In this document: in pieces, positions 44,204 through 64,000 of the stretch | Layout: each line of letters begins with the position of its first letter | Position numbering within the stretch: the first letter of the stretch is position 1 | Assembly: GCA_963693365.1 (NCBI GenBank) | Contig: CAVNZM010000002.1 | Coordinates: forward strand, 5,766,001 to 5,830,000 | Length of the DNA: 64,000 bases | Source of the DNA: Amoebidium appalachense | Lineage: Eukaryota > Ichthyosporea | Direction: 5' to 3' | The notes under the pieces: generated by a model | What the model saw: the letters and a program-made list of their open reading frames with translations, nothing else | Database searches by the model: none | What the model was told of the DNA's origin: nothing | Translations under genes and position numbers: made by a program

Positions 44204-44302
44204 GGGGCACCACGGTGACCCCACTTGTCCACGGCCAGGTGGGCCTTTCTTTTATCCAAAGGGGGGCTGGACCCACCCACTCCTGCGGCAACCCTGGGGG
44301 GG
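44204..44302 (-). repeat. Family D segment, copy 2
   Basis: On the minus strand: GGTTGCCGCAGGAGTGGG, GGGTCCAGCCCCCC, then CACCGTGGTGCCCCCC and poly-C. Shares the ends, but not all of the middle, with the segment at 42880. Confidence 0.45.
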
Positions 44303-44343
44303 AGGGGGGGACTTCGAGGAGTACCACCAGCCTAACGTCGATA

Positions 44344-44645
44344 CTTACTACTTCGAATCCCCCCTCCCATTTCAAATTTGAAAATCACTTACGAATTGTC
44401 GGATCAGTATGGGCCCGCGAGTAAACCGGGTGTGTCTGGGGGACTATTACAGGTTGGGAGCAAACCGCACTTTTGGGGGCATGTTCGTTTGAATTGATGT
44501 AGTTTCAAAGGCTTTTACACCATGCAGTTTTTTTTGGCTCACAGTCTTACAATTGTTTCACATGAACATATATATTACCATACATATGCATAGCCTCCAT
44601 GGCCATGCATCAGTGTACTGTAGCCTGTATACACGGTGGGCTACA
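44344..44645 (+). repeat. Family C direct repeat, copy C1
   Basis: About 300 bp. Shares CCCCCTCCCATTTCA, AACCGCACTTTTGGGGGCAT, GTTCGTTTGAA, TTTTACACCATG, AGTCTTACAATTGTTTCACA and ends GGGCTAC. Duplicated at 45012. Confidence 0.93.
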
Positions 44646-45011
44646 GATGCCCCCCCCCCCCCCCCCCCTCCCCCCTCCCTCCCCCCCCCCCCCCCCCCCG
44701 GCCTTCCCCTCCCCCCTCCCCCCCTCCCCCTCCCCCCCCCCCCCCCCCCCCCCCCCCTCCTCCCCCCCCAAACCAACCAACCATCACCGGTACCCCCCCC
44801 CTCCCAAAAAAAATAAAAATAAATAAATAAATAAATAAATAAAATAAAAAAGGCGAAGAGAGATGAAAGATTGTACAAAAGAGAAGAGAAAAAAAGGAGA
44901 GATATTAAACATCTACCTATATCCATGGCCACCCAACAACCGGCCCACACCTACACAGGCGCCCACGCTAATATAGTACACAAGGACACCCAAGCCCCCA
45001 CCTCCCCACAC

Positions 45012-45340
45012 GATACTACTTTGAATGCCCCCCTCCCATTTCAGATTCAAAAATCTCTGTATATATTTTGCCAAGAATGTATGGGCCCGAGTAAACACCC
45101 CTGTATCTCGAGGAATACAGCCTCTTATTATACAGGCCGTTGGGAGCAATTTGAAACCGCACTTTTGGGGGCATGTTCGTTTGAAATGATGTACTGTAGT
45201 TTCAAACTTTTACACCATGTGGTTTTTTGCAACTCAAAGTCTTACAATTGTTTCACAAAACACATATAGGTATACCATACATGCAAAGCCTCCATACATC
45301 GATATCAGTGTATACATGTACAGTGTAGCCGGTAGGCTAC
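45012..45340 (+). repeat. Family C direct repeat, copy C2
   Basis: Second copy with the same landmarks as the one at 44344 and a few indels, ending TAGGCTAC. It lies 390 bp upstream of the tyrosinase TATA box, so the duplication may affect that promoter. Confidence 0.93.
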
Positions 45341-45725
45341 TGTTTGAACAGATCCGCGGTGTGACGTGTGAGATGACCGGGAGAAGGTGCACAGATGGCA
45401 CTCTAGATGACGACCAATGAAACAGCTTGTAGGCACATTCTACAGAGTGGTGCAGAAAGAAAAGGCGCAGAGGCATTTATGAAGGCCCTGTAACAACTTG
45501 ATCACGACGTTTCATGTACTAATTTTAAAAAGAGAAAACAGCAATTTGCCAAGCAAACCATTTATCTATGTAAATCATAAAGCATTTTCATCTAAGAAGC
45601 CCATCGCTTGAAGCAACCAATAAAAGACTAACCTCCCGGCAGAAGGCACAATTGCCGCACAAATTGCACATCTCTCAAAGCAGTTGCTGATTTGCGGAGC
45701 GCTCACCATATTCGAAAAAAACAAG

Positions 45726-45734
45726 GTATATAAG
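45726..45734 (+). promoter_or_regulatory. TATA box of the tyrosinase gene
   Basis: GTATATAAG lies 128 bp upstream of the ATG, followed by a short GC-bearing leader. Given the usual 25-30 bp spacing, transcription would start near 45760 and leave a 5' UTR of about 100 nt. The surrounding 45480-45860 is free of microsatellites, unlike most of the window. Confidence 0.6.
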
Positions 45735-45861
45735 TCGCGGACACTCAAATGTGGCCACTCAGTTCGAAGGTTTCCGTCGTGTCTATTTTTTGAGTGGAAC
45801 GGTCACAATAACCACACGCACACAAAGGCACACAAGACTCTAAAAGTCACAAAATAACGCC

Positions 45862-47416
45862 ATGGCCCTGTGGGGGGTTCTTGCGTGTGCCGTACTGGCA
45901 CAAATTGCCGAGGCAAACAGATGCCCGTTTGGGTTCGTTTACGACACAGACATACGTAAGTGCTTTTTTCCCCCTAGTTTCGGCGATGCTCCTCACGGCT
46001 ACCAAATACGCAGGCACGAATGGTCGGGGACAATCTCTTTTTGAGCTCTACGTAGCAATTTATTCGCGATGCAGTTTTTATGCTGTGTACAGATTTGCCT
46101 TTTTTCCCGTCATGATTGCGGAGGATCATCTGCTTTGTGCGAGTGGAGCGAATATTTTCTTGACTCTCCCAGTTTATCCTGGTGTATGTCCAGCTGAGGC
46201 TATGGTTTCCGTTATCGTGTTTCGGGTTCTTCCTCAAGATGCTTGGGGTGTATTCCTATTCAATTTTCTTGCTCCCCAAAATCCTCACGACCTCATCTCC
46301 TCATTCTCACAGCGGGCTGCCGGCATGAGAGTGACGATGACTACGAGTGCCCTATCGGCTTTGCCTACGACCCCAAGCATGACGACTGCAAGGGGTACCC
46401 CTGCCCCAAAGGCCAAATATTTACCCCCTCATACGGGGGTGGCTCATGCCGTCGCGCCGTGTGCGCACCTGCATATGCGTTTGACGATGACCAACACATG
46501 TGTGTAAAGGCGCTGAGATCACAAAATGGGCTGCGTCATGGTGGCCACCACAATGGTGGGTACAGGCCTACATGCCGCTCCCAATACATGGTTTATGACG
46601 ACGAGCAGGGGCAGTGTGTATGCAAACCCGGATTTCGCTTAAAGAAAAACGGCAGCGGCTGCAATGACGTCAACGAGTGCAGGCAGTACTTCCCTTGTGA
46701 TGATCACGCAAGATGCAAAAACACCCGAGGTTCGTTCACGTGCAAGTGCAAAAAGGGCTACACGGGTGACGGCCAGTGGTGCCAGAAGAATGGTGGCGGG
46801 GGCTATGTGACCCCAATACCACCACCCCCCAGCTACACCGTCAAAATTACAACTACCACTAGCAAAAACTATGTGCCGGAACCCACCACCACCACCACCA
46901 CATGCACCAGCACAAAGAAACCACCAACAGCAGCAACAACAAAATCCTTAGCCACCACCACAACAACAACCACGACAAAGCAAACCACCACAACAACGAC
47001 AAGGCCAACCACCACCACCACTACTACTCGCACCACAACCACCACCGCACGCCCTACTCCTGCCCCTGCTCCTGAATGTGGTGCTCGTGTACGCAAGGAA
47101 TGGCGCAGCATGAGCCAACGTGAGCAAGACACCTACATCGGCGCCCTGAGAACACTCGTATCCCGGGGGGAATATCGCCGTGTTATCCCGTACCACGAAG
47201 CATCCCCCGTGGACATGTATGGGCACCAGAGCAACGCGTTCCTGGCGTGGCACAGGCAGTTTCTGTGGCTGTTTGAGGAGCAGCTGCGTGCCCTGGGTGG
47301 GGAGTATGCCTGTGTGACCATCCCCTTCTGGGACTGGACCCAGGACATCAAGCCAGATGCCACCGCCGTTCCTTCCATCGACGTTGTGAATGCATTTGGT
47401 GGCACCGGTATGAACG

Positions 47417-47464
<48 letters not shown>

Positions 47465-49304
47465 CCCCCCGCACCCGCCCGCCCCCAGCCCACCCGCCTT
47501 CCCGCCATCCCCCCTTGCCGCGTCCAATCCAGCTCGACTTCTTTGAAACATCTTGGCTCTTTTTCCATAAATATGTAAAGCAAACAAACGGAATCGCAAA
47601 ATATTATAATCATTATAGTTCTCGTTCTGAGCGATACCATATCATAACCAGCCAAGTGTTTAGGCATATGGCACTTGCAGCCCCCCCCTTTGCCGTTTTC
47701 ATTTGCACTATAACACCCAACCACAACCTTCACCAATATCCACCTCTCACCACGACGCTTGAAAGAATTAAAAGTCTGTCTTCTAAGATAACCATACCAA
47801 TACAAGCATAGGGCATATTCCTGGGTTTGCGGAGAAATTCAATTCAATCACAATGATCCGCCCCAAAATCACTAACATGCGCCACCCTCGATCCTCATCC
47901 ACAGGCAGCGGCTGTGTCATCGATCGCCTATTCGGTCAAGTTCGCTATGGAGGCAGCGAATGTGTCAGGCGCCCATTCGAAGACGGTTGGCGTCCGGCCG
48001 GTCCCCTCGAGATTTCCGATAGCATCGTCCGATTGACCACGTTTACGACGTATTCCGATCGGGTCAAGGGCTGGCACGGTGTTGTGCACAACTACATCGG
48101 GGCGTTTGGTGCCACCATGTCCGACGTGAGATACTCGGCCAACGACCCCCTCTTCATGCTGCACCATGCCTTTGTCGACAAGCTCTGGCATCTGTGGCAG
48201 GTATGGATATTAGCCAGCTTTTAGACCCCCCCCCCACACACACACACACACACACACAGACGGACACACACACAGACACAGAAGATGTCACACCATCGCC
48301 ACCAGCGCTGTGGCCACCACAACACACAAAACAAACATGTGCACACTGAGATATTTATAGCACAAGGTTATTGCACAGACCCCCCCCCCCCCCCCCCGGA
48401 CCCCACCTCATTTATAGTTCGCTGTACTTTCTACCGACATGGCTGTTGATCAAGTATATGGCTCGATCTCGATTTTTCTAATTGTGACGTTATGTGTTTT
48501 GACTTTAGGTGTCTCTACACGTTGCTGATGATGAACACTTTGCTTTTGCATGTGTCCTGCACTGCATTTCCCATCGTGTCCTTGGTACAGTGTTAAGCAG
48601 TCTGAACCCTTATGCCCCCCACAACCAGACGTGCCATAGTGCCCCGTACCAAACCAACAATGCCCCCGTGGCCCACGGGTTTGATGACATCATGCCTGCC
48701 CTGCCCGGTGGTCAGACCCCCCGGCAGGTCAACAGCATCTCGGCCATGGGCTATTCCTACGGCACCGGCAATGTCGACAGCAGCCAATGGAACCCCCCTG
48801 CCAAAATGCGCCGCACGCCGTCGCCGCCGCGCTGCTAGCAAAAACATAAATTCGTGGGATGAGGATGCCGAGCTCGAGGGATCTCCCGTAAGGCCTGCTT
48901 TCCGTGCAATGGACACCGGGAACTTTAACATTGAAATAATTTCACATACCAACAATGGTAGGCGGCCAACAAAGACGCCCAAACCTGAATCATCCGCCAC
49001 CCCCACCCCCACCCCCATCCCCACCCCAGGCACCACCCGCGAGAGCAGCGTTACTGAAATTCCAACGGATATTCCCCTTCCGACACTTTCATACAGCGGC
49101 GGTGACCAAACTTCCTTCTGCAAAAAGGCAACAACGGAAATCCTCAAGGGGGTCCAAAAGGCATATGGGCAGGAGGACCCGACACAGACTTTGGAAATTG
49201 CAGCCAAGGCAGAGTGCAAGTACTGGGGCAGCTATCAGCCAGTCAGCAGCCCGTGGGCCAAGATGCTGGGCATAGTGGGCCAGAAGCTGCCGTGCCAAGA
49301 ATAG
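45862..49304 (+). CDS. Secreted tyrosinase with cysteine-rich and EGF modules; last exon frameshifted
   Basis: Type 3 copper oxidase that would turn phenols into o-quinones outside the cell. Exons: 45862-45955, 46313-47407, 47905-48200, 48629 onward, phases 1/1/0. Signal peptide MALWGVLACAVLAQIAEA; cysteine-rich repeats (CPFGFVYD, CPIGFAYDPKHDDC); calcium-binding EGF module DVNECRQYFPCDDHARC to GYTGDGQWC; Thr-rich linker (46830-47060); tyrosinase core from about residue 287. CuA: YHEASP..MYGH and FLAWHRQFLWLFEEQ. CuB: WHGVVHNYIG and DPLFMLHHAFVDKLWHLW. Read as given, exon 4 stops at 48836-48838 (564 aa). A 1-nt deletion in the C6 run 48793-48798 would open the frame to TAG 49304 and add a Pro/Thr linker and a Cys-containing tail. 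Confidence 0.88.
48512..48606 (+). repeat. Family A fragment, copy A10, next to a splice acceptor
   Basis: TTTGCTTTTGCATGTGTCCT, GCACTGCATTTCCCATCGTG, then a diverged end AGTCTGAACC. It matches the family 3' third. It ends 22 bp before the acceptor of tyrosinase exon 4. Confidence 0.6.
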
Positions 49305-49858
49305 AGAAACGCGCTATTTTCGGATCTATGCCGTGTGTGTGTTGGTTGATTCAATTTGCTATATGATGGCAGGGTGTTGATTTCATTTATTTGTAAATAC
49401 AGAAATACACTGCAATATCCTGGTGTTCTTTTTTGTGGGAGAAAACTGGGTGATGGTTCATAATTCTGATAAAATGGCATGATACCGAATGCACGTACAT
49501 ATTGGAGAATGTGATAATCGTGCACGAATGGGTGTTTTTTCTTAAGTAAAAAGTGTTACCTAGGTTCGTAAACAACCAAGATTTGTAAAATGTGGCTTGG
49601 GAATGTCTGCGTCCAAAGCCATCCCGTGATGTATAAGTGATCAGTATAGACTGGCTCTGACTGAGTACTACTGTAGTGGTGGTGAATGTGAACATACCTT
49701 TTAAATCTTGATAGTGCACCTTGATCAGTAAGAGTTCGTCATGATGAGGTACTACCGGTTGTTTAGTGAAACAACCATTTAAATATAAAAAATATAAAAA
49801 ATGAAAACGGTGAAAGCAAACATAATTCAATGCATTAATCTTTAAAAGCGTCGTTTGA

Positions 49859-49998
49859 CCCCCCCCCCCCCCCCCCCCTCCCACCCACCCACCCATTAAA
49901 ATGAAAAAGTGGTTTGGCTACTGTCATGTTCATTGAAGTGGCAAACCACTTTTTCATTTTTATGGGTGGGTGGGTGGGAGGAGGGGGGGGGGGGGAGG
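49859..49998. repeat. Near-perfect inverted repeat (fold-back)
   Basis: Arm 1, 49879-49916, contains CCCACCCACCCACCCAT and ATGAAAAAGTGGTTTG. Arm 2, 49942-49979, is its complement with one mismatch (TTAAAA versus TAAAAA). The loop is 25 nt (49917-49941). Arm 1 is preceded by poly-C and arm 2 followed by poly-G, so pairing can extend to about 55 bp each side. Confidence 0.93.
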
Positions 49999-50977
49999 GG
50001 GAGGGGGGGGAGAAGGGGGGAGGGGATCCCAAATATAGGGACGGTGTGGGGGATAGCAAGAGTTGAGTTTCTGTGAAGGGAATGCATTGCCATTGGGAAG
50101 GGCGGGGGGGGGGGGGGGGGGGTTGAAGATTGTGTACACGGGTGGAAGTAGAACGATGCAAACTTTGAATTCAGAACAGCACGTTCGAAAGTCAAGCTTA
50201 TGCATATGGCTTACACAACGAATGTGCAACGTACGCGCGGCGCACACATGTGTACAGTGTCACGCGTGAGTAGTGTTCTTAAGAATGTTTTGTTTCCTAT
50301 ATACTCTCTCCTAAATTTGGGCGGAGGAGGGGGGCCGGGGCCGGGGCGGGGGGGGGGGGGGGGGGGGGGGGGGGAGGAGGGGAGGGGGGGGGGAGGGGGG
50401 GGGGGGGGGGGGGAGGAGGAGGAGGGGACATATTTATGCGGTGGTTGGGAGGGACAATTATACATTAAGGCGCAACACCGACAAGAAACAGGGCACATAA
50501 AATAGTTTTCCGAGAAATGTGCTGACCAGCATATGCACTGGATGCAAAGCCATTTCTGTGGAGACCGGTCCACGTCTTTACAAAAAAATAGGTATCACGT
50601 TAAATTTTATTCCTCCGCTTTCATTGGATACAGTAGTCGTTATGCAAGGGGTTCACTGTCTGGGCTTGTTTGCCGCAGTGTTTAGTATAGCGCGCACACA
50701 CACCCCACACACAGTGTACGTAGAATGCCACTGTGTTTGTTGCTAGTGTGGTAATGCCGGTGCCCTCCTTGATCGTGGGGGATTTGAGTGTGCAATGGTC
50801 GCCTTGTGCACACATTCCGATTGAGTCTCGCAAAATCGGTATTGAAGGTTTGTGTGATGCATTCATAGCTCAAGGTTTGAAGTCTGGTATTGGTTGCTTA
50901 TTAGCAGTACTAACGTCCTTCGTCTGAAATTGTTTCTCAGGAATTGCTGGTCCAGCTCGGAGTGGGTATTCTGAGAC

Positions 50978-50978
<1 letters not shown>

Positions 50979-51062
<84 letters not shown>
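50979..51062. repeat. C45 followed directly by A39
   Basis: The largest poly-C/poly-A composite in the window. Similar joins occur near 5350, 9543, 10503, 14716, 18711, 19698, 19810, 33852, 42170, 44807, 51701, 60031, 61428 and 63534. Confidence 0.97.
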
Positions 51063-51064
<2 letters not shown>

Positions 51065-51362
51065 GTCGAGGGATCGTTGAGGATTACCTACGAACGTCGG
51101 GTGACGACATTTCTCCAAGATTCCTTTATTTGGCATGTGCTCCATTCCTGATAAAGCAGACCACGCCATATTCCTACTTCTTTTATTGTTTTATTAAAAC
51201 CTTTTTTTTGGCGCGCGAAAACTTCCCGCCCAATATTCCTGCTTTTTTAATCGTTCCATAAATAATATAGGCAAAAGCCAAATATTGAATCTGGCGTCCA
51301 TGACATAGAAACGACACAATATCGACGTCACTCCTCTGGCATTTAACCTTAATATTTAAAGG

Positions 51363-51520
<158 letters not shown>

Positions 51521-52081
51521 TAAGTTTTGGTAGCGCCTACGTGCTTGTGTGTGGTGTTGTGTGTGTGTGCGTGTCCGTGTATGCGCGCGCGTTTTCTATA
51601 TTAAGCCCAACCAACATTACATTCAATTATCGTGTAGGCATATCTAAAACTACTGTACAACAAAATGCCACTTACTTCCCCCCCCCCCCCCCCCCCCCCC
51701 AAAAAAAAACACACACACACGCAAAAAAGGGGGGAGGCCTCTAGTGTTGGAGGTTATACTACTGCAAAAAGCGAGAAAGAGAGAATGAAGAAAAAGAGAA
51801 AAGAGAAAAAAGAAGAGATTACGCCCGCCCACCCACCCAACAACAGGCCCACACTTACACACACCCACACCCATACACAAGGGCACCCAAAGCCCCACCT
51901 CCCCACACACATCCGCATGGACACTTGCATGAACACAACCACCCACACCCAAACAGAGCCCACACAAACAGCCCCCCCCCCACCTTCCCCAAAAAAACAA
52001 AAAAACAAAAAAACAAAAAAACAAAAAAACAAAAAAACAAACAAACAAAAAAAAAAGACAAATCACCGGCCCGTATTACAA

Positions 52082-63727
<11,646 letters not shown>

Positions 63728-63795
63728 CTGTGGAGCAGATTGGAACATGTCAAGACTACAGTCGGGGGAAAAAAATGATTTTTGTAAACCTTCTC

Positions 63796-64000
<205 letters not shown>

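Larger units (their letters stand above)
41682..44340. other. Repeat-rich intergenic region
   Basis: Poly-G/C tracts (41760-41787, 42041-42064, 42150-42169 followed by an A-run, 42895-42919, 43131-43160, 44160-44207), (GT)n 43460-43572 and 43838-43904. Unique DNA at 42240-42790 shows no gene. Two related poly-C-ended segments are listed separately. Confidence 0.6.

Noticed and set aside
50519-50927. Two plus-strand ORFs in a microsatellite-free island
   Set aside because: Different frames, no recognised domain, and no good splice partner. They may be coding but cannot be supported.

Overview
The window is nuclear DNA from an intron-rich eukaryote. Coding exons are short (mostly 75-300 bp), with GT..AG introns. 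Introns and intergenic DNA are packed with (CA)n/(GT)n microsatellites and long poly-C/poly-G tracts. I place it, with modest confidence, in a unicellular holozoan (for example an ichthyosporean-like protist). Reasons: an intact animal-type DPF/d4 chromatin protein (Requiem-like region, C2H2 finger, double PHD) and a secreted EGF-tyrosinase sit beside a Vac8-type armadillo protein, which is known from fungi and protists rather than as a usual animal gene.

Layout. 1-1446 (-): 5'-truncated non-LTR reverse transcriptase that runs off the left edge. 1792-2318 (+): decayed C2H2 zinc-finger remnant. 4866-20453 (-): complete 23-exon NAT10/Kre33 RNA cytidine acetyltransferase, predicted 1028 aa. 20454-22568: shared upstream region of two divergent genes. 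22569-40871 (+): about 20-exon DPF/d4 protein with a very long N-terminal extension. 41619-41681 (-): probable last exon of an unidentified membrane protein. 45862-49304 (+): secreted tyrosinase with cysteine-rich and EGF modules and an apparent frameshift in its last exon. 52082-63727 (-): 13 exons of a Vac8-like armadillo-repeat protein whose N-terminus lies beyond the right edge. 63797-64000 is a pure (CT)n tract.

The four main genes are ordinary cellular functions with no obvious shared pathway: rRNA/tRNA acetylation, chromatin remodelling, phenol oxidation and vacuolar scaffolding. The striking content is in the non-coding DNA. (1) A dispersed repeat family of about 100-400 bp ends in GCATTCAAA or GCATTCTAA followed directly by poly-C. 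About ten copies or fragments lie in introns, nearly all in the sense orientation of the host gene. At least one copy appears to supply the branch-point-like CTAAC, pyrimidine tract and AG of a host exon. (2) An intronic minisatellite in the Vac8-like gene has units that repeat the 3' splice site of the next exon. (3) Many splice acceptors sit directly at the end of a (CA)n tract, and one of them lacks its AG. Three small defects (tyrosinase last exon, Vac8-like sixth exon, NAT10 exon 14 acceptor) may be real or may be assembly errors.
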